DNA of 17,617 nt from Bacteroidota bacterium (GTDB lineage Bacteria > Bacteroidota > Bacteroidia > Chitinophagales > Chitinophagaceae), in contig JAEZRB010000336.1 of assembly GCA_023412975.1 (NCBI GenBank), forward strand, positions 1-17,617. Direction: 5' to 3'. The notes below the pieces were generated by a model. The model saw nothing but the letters and a program-made list of their open reading frames with translations, was not told the origin of the DNA and did not search any database. A program made the position numbers and the translations under genes. This document shows positions 1 through 7,064 of the stretch, piece by piece (positions within the stretch are counted from its first letter, which is position 1; every line of letters starts with the position of its first letter).

Positions 1-766
1 CGTCCATGCTGAGCCGGGCCAGCGTGTCGGCAATATTGGCCAGCGATTGCGCCACCACCCGCTCCGCTTTTCCACGTCCCATCTGGGCATACGCAACATT
101 ATAGTTCAGGTCGGCGAACCCAAGCAGTTCGGTTGTCAGTTTCCTGTTGATAGGGAATGAAGAGCCATATCCTGCCGCAGAGCCTAATGGGTTCTTATTG
201 ACAATGTCATATGCAGAACGCAGGGTTATCAAATCATCCACCAGGCTTTCGGCATAGGCGCCAAACCATAAACCAAACGAAGAAGGCATAGCCAGTTGCA
301 AATGCGTGTAACCTGGCAAAAGATGATCTCGGTATTTTTCGCTTTGTGTTTGAAGCAATTCAAAAAATGGCTGAACACTATTAGCCAGTACTTCCAATTC
401 GTGACGCAGAAAAAGTTTGATATCAACCAGCACCTGGTCATTGCGACTCCGGGCGCTATGGATCTTTTTGCCGGTATCGCCCAGTTTTTGGGTAAGTAAT
501 AACTCCACCTGCGAGTGAATATCTTCTACATCGTTTTGTAAGCTGAATTCTCCACGCTGGACCTGCTGGTAAATATTTTTTAATTCTCCGCGTAACTGAC
601 TCAACTCGTCTTTTGAAAGCAGACCTACAGATTCCAGCATCGTAATATGGGCGAGCGATCCCAGCACATCAAAACCAGCCAGGTTCATATCCATTTCGCG
701 GTCTTTGCCTACGGTAAAAGTTTCTACTTCTTTTAATGATGTTTTATCTTTTTGCCAGAGTTTCAT
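1..766 (-). CDS. argH: Argininosuccinate lyase, N-terminal 255 residues (cut by window edge)
   Basis: Splits argininosuccinate into arginine and fumarate, the last step of arginine synthesis, in the cytoplasm. The frame opens at ATG 764-766 and runs off the left edge without a stop. Visible family motifs are HSARSRNDQV at residues 103-112 and PGYTHLQLAMPSSFG at 151-165, which contains the conserved His of the fumarase/aspartase superfamily. The superfamily signature with the catalytic Ser loop (GSSxMPxKxNP) would lie beyond the edge, so completeness cannot be judged; the family is usually about 440-460 residues. It is the last gene seen in the arginine operon, 72 nt after the deacylase gene, and that gap is filled almost entirely by a heptamer repeat. 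The identification is secure. Confidence 0.95.
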   Translation of the reverse strand, partial: MKLWQKDKTSLKEVETFTVGKDREMDMNLAGFDVLGSLAHITMLESVGLLSKDELSQLRGELKNIYQQVQRGEFSLQNDVEDIHSQVELLLTQKLGDTGKKIHSARSRNDQVLVDIKLFLRHELEVLANSVQPFFELLQTQSEKYRDHLLPGYTHLQLAMPSSFGLWFGAYAESLVDDLITLRSAYDIVNKNPLGSAAGYGSSFPINRKLTTELLGFADLNYNVAYAQMGRGKAERVVAQSLANIADTLARLSMD

Positions 767-774
767 GTTAGATG

Positions 775-830
775 CTGGTTACTGGTTACTGGTTACTGGA
801 TGCTTGATACTAGATACTGGATACTGGATT
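775..830. repeat. Degenerate heptamer tandem array between deacylase gene and argH
   Basis: Eight consecutive 7-bp units in perfect register: CTGGTTA three times, then CTGGATG, CTTGATA, CTAGATA, CTGGATA and CTGGATT. The array fills 56 of the 72 nt between the two genes. No ORF or hairpin explains it. The invariant positions are C1, T2 and T or A at 5-6. Its function is unknown to me. Confidence 0.9.
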
Positions 831-838
831 TCTGGTTG

Positions 839-1909
839 CTAATTTAGTTCTTCAATCAGTTTTATATAAAGCGCGATGCCCTGGTTGATTTCATCGATAT
901 AAATAAACTCATCTGCCGTATGGCTTCTTGCTGAGTCGCCGGGACCCATCTTTAGTGCCGGGAAGGGCATCAGGGCTTTATCGGATGTAGTTGGAGAGCC
1001 ATAGTAGGTCCGCTCAAGTTTCAGTCCTGCTTTTACCAGGGGATGATCCAGCGGAATTGAAGTCGAGCGCAACCTGGTGCTTCTTGGTTTTATATCAGAA
1101 TTGGTATTTGATTTTATCAGGTCCAGGATTTCTTCGAATGTATATAATTCGTTTACCCTTACATCCACTACAAACCTGCAAACCGCGGGCACCACATTAT
1201 GTGCTTTGTTCTCAGTTTCGATTACGGTCACGCTCATTTTCGAGGGACCCAACAGTGGAGATACTTTCTCAAATTGATAATTACTGAACCACTCAATATC
1301 CCTGAGGGCTTTATAGATCGCGTTTTCACCCTCATTTCTCGCCGCATGGCCGGCTTTACCATTTGCCGTTGCATCCAGCACCATCAGTCCCCGTTCAGCC
1401 ACCGCCATCTGCATTTGCGTAGGTTCACCAACGATTGCATAATCGATCTTTGGTAAATAAGGTAAAGTGTATTCAATTCCTCCCATACCGGAGATCTCTT
1501 CTTCTGCGGTTGCAGCAAAAACAAGATTAAATTTCAAATCTGCACGCTCATAAAAATGCAGGAATACCGCCAGCAGGGATACCAGGCATCCACCGGCATC
1601 ATTACTTCCAAGACCATAGAGTTTTCCATCCTGTACCTCAGGTGAAAATGGGTCGCGGGTATATTGTGGGTTAGGCCTTACGGTGTCGTGATGGGAGTTT
1701 AAAAGAAGTACTGGTTTTGCCGGGTCGAAGAATTTGTTCTGTGCAAATACATTGTTTCCTACCCTGGAAGCGGCAACATTCCGCAAAGCGAGAAAACGTC
1801 CCAGTATGGAGGCTGTCTGGTCCTCTTCCCTGCTGAATGAGGGTGTAGCGATCAGCTCCTTAAGCAGGCCGATGGCATCTTCCTTTAATTTATGTAACGC
1901 GTCATTCAT
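839..1909 (-). CDS. argE: M20-family deacylase, probable N-acylcitrulline (or N-acylornithine) deacylase
   Basis: A 356-residue metallopeptidase-fold hydrolase of the ArgE/DapE/ACY1 (M20) family. In this operon type it should remove the acetyl or succinyl group from N-acylcitrulline before argininosuccinate synthase acts. Candidate dizinc ligands and the general base are all present: H73 and D75 (SHHDTV), bridging D104 (GSNDAGG), E137/E138 (ATAEEE), E162 (GEPT) and H330 (ARSHTADEF). I chose ATG 1909 because the protein then starts MNDALHKL, like the family; an upstream ATG at 1939 would add 10 residues lying inside argB. The start overlaps the argB stop by 8 nt, which suggests translational coupling. 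Family membership is sure. The exact acyl substrate is inferred from context, since DapE-like enzymes look similar. Confidence 0.88.
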   Translation of the reverse strand: MNDALHKLKEDAIGLLKELIATPSFSREEDQTASILGRFLALRNVAASRVGNNVFAQNKFFDPAKPVLLLNSHHDTVRPNPQYTRDPFSPEVQDGKLYGLGSNDAGGCLVSLLAVFLHFYERADLKFNLVFAATAEEEISGMGGIEYTLPYLPKIDYAIVGEPTQMQMAVAERGLMVLDATANGKAGHAARNEGENAIYKALRDIEWFSNYQFEKVSPLLGPSKMSVTVIETENKAHNVVPAVCRFVVDVRVNELYTFEEILDLIKSNTNSDIKPRSTRLRSTSIPLDHPLVKAGLKLERTYYGSPTTSDKALMPFPALKMGPGDSARSHTADEFIYIDEINQGIALYIKLIEELN

Positions 1910-2687
1910 TGACAATGGTTGTGCCCGATTGCCCGGCAATCAGTGCGGGCAGGTTTTCCGCCTTACCGAGGATCACTTTGCTGACTCCGCTATTCAACGC
2001 CGCAAATGCATTGTCGAGTTTGGGGATCATGCCCGCGAAAATCTTTTGTTTACTCTTCAACTGCCTGTAATAAGTGGGCGTGATCTCGGGAATAAGGCTC
2101 GTATCATCATCGGTATTTAATAAAACACCGCTTTTGTCGAAAGAATAGATAAGGCTCACTTCATAATCTGAACTCAGGGCTTTTGCCAGCTCCTGCGCGA
2201 TAGTATCGGCATTTGTATTCAGAAGCTGCCCCTGCTGATCGTGCGTCACCGGCGCGAAAACGATCGAGATATTTTGTTCGAGCAGCAGGCGCAGGAGCTG
2301 TGTATTGATGGCATCCACGTCGCCGACAAAACCATAGTCCAGGATCGGATGTTTTCGCCTGTGCGCCAGGATCGAATCGCCATCAGCGCCACAAAGACCC
2401 ATGGCATTGCACTGGTTGGCCTGAAGCTGCGCCACAATATTCTTATTGATATATCCGGCATAGACCATGGTTATGATCTTTAGCGTCTCCGCATCTGTGA
2501 TCCTTCTGCCATCGATAAGCTGTTGCTGGATGCCCAGCTTTTCTGCGAGTCGGGTGGCCAGTTTACCACCGCCATGCACCAGTATTTTTTTCTCTTCAAT
2601 GGCGGCAAAATTTTCCAGGAACGAAGAAAGCACCTTTTCATCGTCAATAATATTCCCGCCAATCTTGATTATATAAAGCTTATCCAT
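1902..2687 (-). CDS. argB: N-acylglutamate kinase (acetyl/succinylglutamate kinase)
   Basis: Phosphorylates the gamma-carboxylate of N-acylglutamate, the second step of arginine synthesis. The 261-residue amino-acid-kinase fold is complete: KIGGN with K8 at the phosphate site, HGGG at 38-41 for the acyl-amino acid, and NTNADTIAQELAKAL at 157-171 with D161. K223 in MIPKLDNA matches the second catalytic lysine. The start at ATG 2687 gives the expected MDKLYIIKIGGN opening; the longer reading from 2708 would add seven residues inside the preceding gene. It overlaps the transcarbamylase stop by 8 nt and the deacylase start by 8 nt, so the three genes are tightly coupled. There is no N-terminal extension of the kind seen in arginine-inhibited ArgB enzymes, so feedback control may lie elsewhere in the pathway (inference). 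Confidence 0.93.
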   Translation of the reverse strand: MDKLYIIKIGGNIIDDEKVLSSFLENFAAIEEKKILVHGGGKLATRLAEKLGIQQQLIDGRRITDAETLKIITMVYAGYINKNIVAQLQANQCNAMGLCGADGDSILAHRRKHPILDYGFVGDVDAINTQLLRLLLEQNISIVFAPVTHDQQGQLLNTNADTIAQELAKALSSDYEVSLIYSFDKSGVLLNTDDDTSLIPEITPTYYRQLKSKQKIFAGMIPKLDNAFAALNSGVSKVILGKAENLPALIAGQSGTTIVNE

Positions 2688-3648
2688 TGTTCCTGAGGAT
2701 CTCTGCAATTACTGCCTGGGCCGCCCACACACGGTTTGATGCTTCCTGCGTTATGATGCTATGACTGCCATCCAGCACTTCGTCGCTCAACTCCACGTTA
2801 CGGCGCACCGGCATGCAATGCATCACCCGGGCATTGTTGGTGATTTGCAGTTTTTTATTCGTTAGCATCCAGTTTGGATCACTTTCATAGATTTTGCCAT
2901 AGTCATTAAAAGTGCTCCAGTTTTTTACATATACAAAATCCGCGTCTTTCAACGCTTCATTCTGGTTATGGCTTATCGTGGCACCCTTTGTAAACTCTTC
3001 TGAGAGTTCATAATCTTCGGGATGCGTGATCGTGAAATCCGCTTTACCCCATGCGTTTACCCACTGCGAAAAACTATTGGCCACGCATTGCGGCAGGGGT
3101 TTTACATGCGGTGCCCAGGACAACACGATTTTCAGTTTTCTATTGTCAATTTTTAACTGCTGCGATGTCTCTGTAATTGTGATAATATCGGTCAACGACT
3201 GCAGGGGGTGCAGTGTTGAGCTTTCCAGGCTCACTACGGGTATGCCCGCGTATCTGATAAATTGTTTCAGGTACAACTCACTATAATCATCTTCGCGGTT
3301 CTTTAAGGACGGGAAAGTTCGTATAGCGAGTATGTCAAAGTATTTTCCAAAGATCGGCGCGGCGTCCTTTACGTGTTCTACCGTACTGCCGCTCATGATC
3401 GCTTCTTCTTCAAACTCCAGCTGCCAGCCTTCACTGCCTACATTAAAAACGATGGCTTCCATCCCCAGGTTTTGTGCGGCTATCTGTGTGCTGAGCCTGG
3501 TACGCATGCTTGGATTTAAGAAAAGACAACCAATTCTCTTATCCTTTCCCAATGCCCGGTCTTTAAATGGATCAGCTTTGTAGGCCAGTGCTTTTTGCAC
3601 CAGCGCATCTATATTATTTACATCATGAACAGAGACGAAATTTTTCAT
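2680..3648 (-). CDS. argF': N-acylornithine carbamoyltransferase, SOTCase type
   Basis: Transfers the carbamoyl group from carbamoyl phosphate to N-acylornithine, giving N-acylcitrulline. The 322-residue transcarbamylase carries the carbamoyl-phosphate motif NPSMRTRLST (45-54), HPLQ (147-150) and HCMPVRRN (277-284). It resembles the Bacteroides fragilis N-succinylornithine transcarbamylase, not ornithine transcarbamylase: GWQLEFEEEAIMSGSTVEH (73-92) aligns with the loop that reads the acyl group. The residue aligned with Pro90 of that enzyme, and with Glu92 of the Xanthomonas acetyl enzyme, is Val90. As I recall, replacing Glu92 by Val or Pro moved the Xanthomonas enzyme towards succinylornithine, so succinyl is the likelier substrate. 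A few extra residues around 163-175 are encoded by a repeat-like stretch. The start overlaps the argD stop by 4 nt. Confidence 0.93.
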   Translation of the reverse strand: MKNFVSVHDVNNIDALVQKALAYKADPFKDRALGKDKRIGCLFLNPSMRTRLSTQIAAQNLGMEAIVFNVGSEGWQLEFEEEAIMSGSTVEHVKDAAPIFGKYFDILAIRTFPSLKNREDDYSELYLKQFIRYAGIPVVSLESSTLHPLQSLTDIITITETSQQLKIDNRKLKIVLSWAPHVKPLPQCVANSFSQWVNAWGKADFTITHPEDYELSEEFTKGATISHNQNEALKDADFVYVKNWSTFNDYGKIYESDPNWMLTNKKLQITNNARVMHCMPVRRNVELSDEVLDGSHSIITQEASNRVWAAQAVIAEILRNNG

Positions 3649-4808
3649 TCCTGGTTGGCGGGTGTTGGAGTGAGTAATTTTTCTATTTCTTCTTTTAATG
3701 ATTCAATGAATTGCTCCGCGTCTCTTTTCTTTAAGGCCAGCGAGGGCAACAAACGGATCGTGTTTGGTTTTGATTCCCCGGTAAAAATCTTTTGTTCCCA
3801 AAGCAGGTTTTTCCGCAGGTCTTTTAGTTCATCGGGCACATCAAATCCAATCATCAAACCACGACCTCTTACATTTTGTAATTCGGGTATCGCGCTGAGC
3901 TGGTCTTTCAAATACTTTCCGATCATCACCGCGTTGCCCATCAGTTTTTCTTCTTCGATGATCTCGAGAACAGCAAGCGCAGCAGAGCAGGCAAGGTGAT
4001 TACCGCCAAAAGTTGTTCCTAACTGGAAATGTTTTGGTTTGATATGCGGTGCCACAATGATGCCGGCTACAGGAAATCCATTGCCCATGCCTTTGGCCAT
4101 GGTATAGATATCGGCGTTTACGCCTGCAAAATCATGACTGAAGAACTTACCGGTTCTTCCATAACCGCATTGTACACTGTCCGCGATATAAACGGCGCTA
4201 TGTTCATCACAAAGCTGGCGGATCTTCCTGAGAAAACTTTCTTCGGCGACGTTGATACCGCCCACACCCTGTATGCCTTCAATGATGACGGAAGAGATCG
4301 CTGCCCCGTTTTTTGCAAAACATTCTTCCAACGCATCAATGTCGTTGAAGGGTAGGAAGATCACGTTATCGGTTTCATTGACCGGGGCCACGTAGTTTTT
4401 GTTATCCGTTACCGACACTGCCAGGGAAGTGCGACCATGGAAAGCTTTGCTGAATGCAATAACTTTTTTTCTTCCGTTGTGGAATGAAGCCAGCTTTAAG
4501 GCATTTTCATTGGCTTCGGCGCCGCTGTTGCAAAGGAAAAGCTGGTAATCAGTTTTACCAGAAACCTTGCCTAGTTTCTCTGCCAGTTGTTGTTGCAGGG
4601 GGATGCGAATGGAATTGGAATAAAACGCTACCTGTTCCAGCTGATCTTCGATGCGTTTTACCCAGTGTGGGTGCGTATGTCCGATACTGATCACGGCATG
4701 CCCGCCATACAGGTCGAGATATTGCTCGCCTTTTTCGTCCCATACATAAGATCCCCGGGCTTTTACAATGGTGATGTCGTTGATGGGGTATACGTCAAAT
4801 AGTTTCAT
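3645..4808 (-). CDS. argD: N-acylornithine aminotransferase (class III, PLP)
   Basis: Converts N-acylglutamate semialdehyde to N-acylornithine using glutamate as amino donor. The 387-residue fold-type I aminotransferase shows NSGAEANENALKLA (94-107), FHGRTSLA (123-130), the PLP-binding Asp210 and the Schiff-base lysine K239 in AKGMGNGFP. TTFGGNHLACSAALAV (265-280) and RGRGLMIG are typical of ArgD. The Asp210 motif reads ADSVQCGYGRTG, whereas most class III enzymes have Asp-Glu at that spot; the codons are clearly GAC AGT, so this is a real substitution. It sits between the DUF1343 gene and the transcarbamylase, overlapping both neighbours by 4 nt (ATGA), a sign of coupled translation. N-acetyl versus N-succinyl preference cannot be read from the sequence. 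Confidence 0.93.
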   Translation of the reverse strand: MKLFDVYPINDITIVKARGSYVWDEKGEQYLDLYGGHAVISIGHTHPHWVKRIEDQLEQVAFYSNSIRIPLQQQLAEKLGKVSGKTDYQLFLCNSGAEANENALKLASFHNGRKKVIAFSKAFHGRTSLAVSVTDNKNYVAPVNETDNVIFLPFNDIDALEECFAKNGAAISSVIIEGIQGVGGINVAEESFLRKIRQLCDEHSAVYIADSVQCGYGRTGKFFSHDFAGVNADIYTMAKGMGNGFPVAGIIVAPHIKPKHFQLGTTFGGNHLACSAALAVLEIIEEEKLMGNAVMIGKYLKDQLSAIPELQNVRGRGLMIGFDVPDELKDLRKNLLWEQKIFTGESKPNTIRLLPSLALKKRDAEQFIESLKEEIEKLLTPTPANQE

Positions 4809-5980
4809 TTTCTGATTTTCAGTTGTTTTAATGAGGATTTATAAACAAGGAATGGGGAGGCGGTTTTGATCCATGCTGCTTCCTCCTCTTCCATTTTCAA
4901 TTTCACTTCTTTCCAACCGGCTCTATTTTCGAAATAATCCAGTATCAGTTCGTCTCCGACCAGCAGCTCTATTGCTTTCCTGTCATTGAAAGCTTCGTAT
5001 TTGCCTTCTTTCCAGGCAAACTCTGGCGTTTTCACTTTTATATAGCGCAGCAAACGCAGGGAATGCGAAAGCGAATGATATTTTTCCCGATCCGGAACCA
5101 GCAACTGGAAACCACTGCAACTGGTATGCGCATGTTTGTGGAAAACAGGGATAAACTTAGCCGGCCTTATGAATGCATTTGGATGATAGGCGGGGTGACC
5201 CGGTTCATTCCAATCTTCATTGAACACCCAATCCAAAAAAGGAGCGCCAGTCATTTCAAATGGAAGCGTAGTACCCCGGCCCTCGCTGATATTGGTGCCT
5301 TCCCAAAGACATTGTCCGCTATACAATGAGCAAACCCGGTCATGGGGAATGTTTGGCGATGGTGGAATAAAAACATGATCTTTTTTCCGTACCGGCAAGA
5401 TCAGTAATTCCCAGTCTGCGTCGAGCCTTTTTTTAAAATAACGGCAAAGCTCTCCAAGAGTAAGCCCGTGACGGTGCGGCAGGCCTTCCAGCCCGATAAA
5501 TGATGCATACTGCCTGGTCATGCGTGTACCCTCAACAATTCGGCCGGCAGGATTTGGCTTATCCAGCACGACTATCCGGGTGTCAGGATAGTGAATAGTG
5601 ATGGATTTCAGCAACAGCCAGATCGTACTAATAAAGGTATAGTATCGGCTGCCGGTATCCTGGAGATCTATGATCAGTGTATCTATGCCCGCGAGTTGCG
5701 CAGCCGATGCGCTCAAAGAAGTTTCCTGCTGGCTATAAAGGGAAATCCATTCCACTTTATCTGAAAAAAAATGATAAGCCGACGTATTGCTTAATTTTTC
5801 CTGGTCCTGCAATTCCCCAAATAAGCCGTGTTCGGGAATAAATACTTTTTTCAGGACTCCTTTGCGGATCAGGGATTCGAAAGAATATTTTTTTGTTGAG
5901 ACGTGCCAGGCCGTTTGATTGCATAGTAGTCCAATCCGGCTGCCTTTTTTAATAATATTATTTTGCAGCAGGTCTTTCAT
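4805..5980 (-). CDS. DUF1343 / NamZ-like protein (GH171-type) without signal peptide
   Basis: A 391-residue member of the DUF1343 family. As I recall, characterised members (B. subtilis and Tannerella forsythia NamZ, GH171) are exo-N-acetylmuramidases acting on peptidoglycan fragments. Family landmarks in order: GLLCNQT (17-23), PEHGLFG (49-55), DLQDTGSRYYT (105-115), LDKPNP (139-144), HRHGLTLGEL (169-178), PPSPNIP (206-212) and EGTNISEGRGTT (227-238), then PFE. The N-terminus has no signal peptide or lipobox, so the protein should be cytoplasmic, unlike secreted NamZ. The gene starts 2 nt after argC stops and overlaps argD by 4 nt, so it is a built-in part of the arginine operon. It has no known role in that pathway. 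Family assignment is strong; muramidase activity here is only an inference. Confidence 0.88.
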   Translation of the reverse strand: MKDLLQNNIIKKGSRIGLLCNQTAWHVSTKKYSFESLIRKGVLKKVFIPEHGLFGELQDQEKLSNTSAYHFFSDKVEWISLYSQQETSLSASAAQLAGIDTLIIDLQDTGSRYYTFISTIWLLLKSITIHYPDTRIVVLDKPNPAGRIVEGTRMTRQYASFIGLEGLPHRHGLTLGELCRYFKKRLDADWELLILPVRKKDHVFIPPSPNIPHDRVCSLYSGQCLWEGTNISEGRGTTLPFEMTGAPFLDWVFNEDWNEPGHPAYHPNAFIRPAKFIPVFHKHAHTSCSGFQLLVPDREKYHSLSHSLRLLRYIKVKTPEFAWKEGKYEAFNDRKAIELLVGDELILDYFENRAGWKEVKLKMEEEEAAWIKTASPFLVYKSSLKQLKIRK

Positions 5981-5982
5981 GG

Positions 5983-6960
5983 CTAGAATCCCTGGGGTTT
6001 TAATTTTAATCCCGCGGTTTCATCGAGGCCAAACATCAGGTTAAGGTTTTGTACCGCCTGTCCACTGGCACCTTTCAGCAGGTTGTCGCTGGCTGAATGC
6101 ACCACGAGCTTGGATCCCACTTTTTCAAGTTGGATCATCGCCTTGTTAGTGTTGACCACTTGTTTTAAGAAAATAGCATCGCTGCTTACATGTGTAAACG
6201 GATGTCCTTTATAAAAATCGGTGTACAGTTTAACAAGTTCCTCAATATTCAGTTCGCAATGAATGGTAGAACTTACAAAAATACCACGCGTAAAATCACC
6301 CCGCCAGGGTACAAAGCTCAGGTCGATCACGCCGGAGGGCTGCAGTTGCAGCAGCGACTCACCGATCTCGCCAAGGTGCTGGTGGGTAAGTGTTTTATAA
6401 GCCTGGATATTATTGGCGCGCCAGCTGAAATGCGAAGTGGAGGACAACGATTGCCCTGCTCCTGTTGATCCTGTAATACCTGTGGTGTAAATTTCATCCA
6501 GCAGCCCGGCTTTTGCCAGCGGCAGCAGTCCGAGTTGTATAGTTGTTGCGAAACAGCCCGGGTTGGCTACGTTAGCAGCGGATTTGATCTTGTCACGATT
6601 CAGTTCCGGTAATCCATACACAAATTCCCGGCCTTCATGCTTTGATGCTGACGATAGCCTGAAATCGTTGGCCAGGTCGATGATCTTAATGTGAGTGGGA
6701 ATTTTATTTTCGGTTAAAAACTTTTTCGATTCACCATGTCCCAGGCAAAGAAAAAGTGCATCGATATCATGGTTCAGGTCACCGGTAAATTTCAGATCCG
6801 TTTCTCCTTCCAAATCGCGGTGTACGGCGTGAACAGGCTTGCCAGCATTGCTGCGGCTATGTATAAACGAGGTTTCCACACCGGGGTGATTTAACAAAAG
6901 TCTTATTAACTCACCTCCGGTGTATCCCGCTCCGCCAATTATTCCAACTTTAATCTTCAT
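5983..6960 (-). CDS. argC: N-acyl-gamma-glutamyl-phosphate reductase
   Basis: Reduces N-acylglutamyl phosphate to the semialdehyde with NADPH, the third step of arginine synthesis. The 325-residue protein opens with the dinucleotide-binding stretch MKIKVGIIGGAGYTGGE. The catalytic cysteine is C136 in NPGCFATT, and KGASGQAVQNLNLMFG (296-311) is the conserved C-terminal helix. I placed the start at ATG 6960 because it matches the family. An in-frame ATG at 7044 would add 28 residues encoded by the heptamer repeats of the preceding gap, which look non-coding. It follows argG by 101 nt, the largest internal gap of the operon, and precedes the DUF1343 gene by 2 nt. Confidence 0.95.
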   Translation of the reverse strand: MKIKVGIIGGAGYTGGELIRLLLNHPGVETSFIHSRSNAGKPVHAVHRDLEGETDLKFTGDLNHDIDALFLCLGHGESKKFLTENKIPTHIKIIDLANDFRLSSASKHEGREFVYGLPELNRDKIKSAANVANPGCFATTIQLGLLPLAKAGLLDEIYTTGITGSTGAGQSLSSTSHFSWRANNIQAYKTLTHQHLGEIGESLLQLQPSGVIDLSFVPWRGDFTRGIFVSSTIHCELNIEELVKLYTDFYKGHPFTHVSSDAIFLKQVVNTNKAMIQLEKVGSKLVVHSASDNLLKGASGQAVQNLNLMFGLDETAGLKLKPQGF

Positions 6961-6974
6961 CAGGTTCTTGTTTA

Positions 6975-7009
6975 GCCTCGGGCTTTGAGCTTCGAGCTTC
7001 GAGCAATTA
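6975..7009. repeat. Heptamer array upstream of argC
   Basis: Five contiguous 7-bp units in register: GCCTCGG, GCTTTGA, GCTTCGA, GCTTCGA and GCAATTA. It lies within the argG-argC gap and ends 15 nt before the argC start. The unit differs from the one downstream at 775-830, but the period is identical. Confidence 0.8.
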
Positions 7010-7036
7010 AATACTTGATTAAACTTCCCTGGCTCG

Positions 7037-7064
7037 CCGCTCACAGCTAACCGCTCGCAGCTTA
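7037..7064. repeat. 14-bp tandem duplication (2 x 2 heptamers) at the end of argG
   Basis: CCGCTCACAGCTAA is followed directly by CCGCTCGCAGCTTA, a 14-bp tandem repeat with two differences. Each copy is two 7-mers. The second copy ends exactly on the argG stop codon (7062-7064). Confidence 0.8.

Noticed and set aside
775..830. Possible CRISPR array
   Set aside because: The units are 7 bp and contiguous, with no spacers and no cas genes. The same applies to the other arrays.
1910..1939. Ten-residue extension of the M20 deacylase
   Set aside because: It lies wholly inside argB, and the ATG at 1909 gives a family-like start with an 8-nt overlap.
6961..7044. 28-residue N-terminal extension of ArgC from an upstream ATG
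   Set aside because: The extension is encoded by heptamer repeats and precedes the canonical MKIKVGIIGGAGYTG start.
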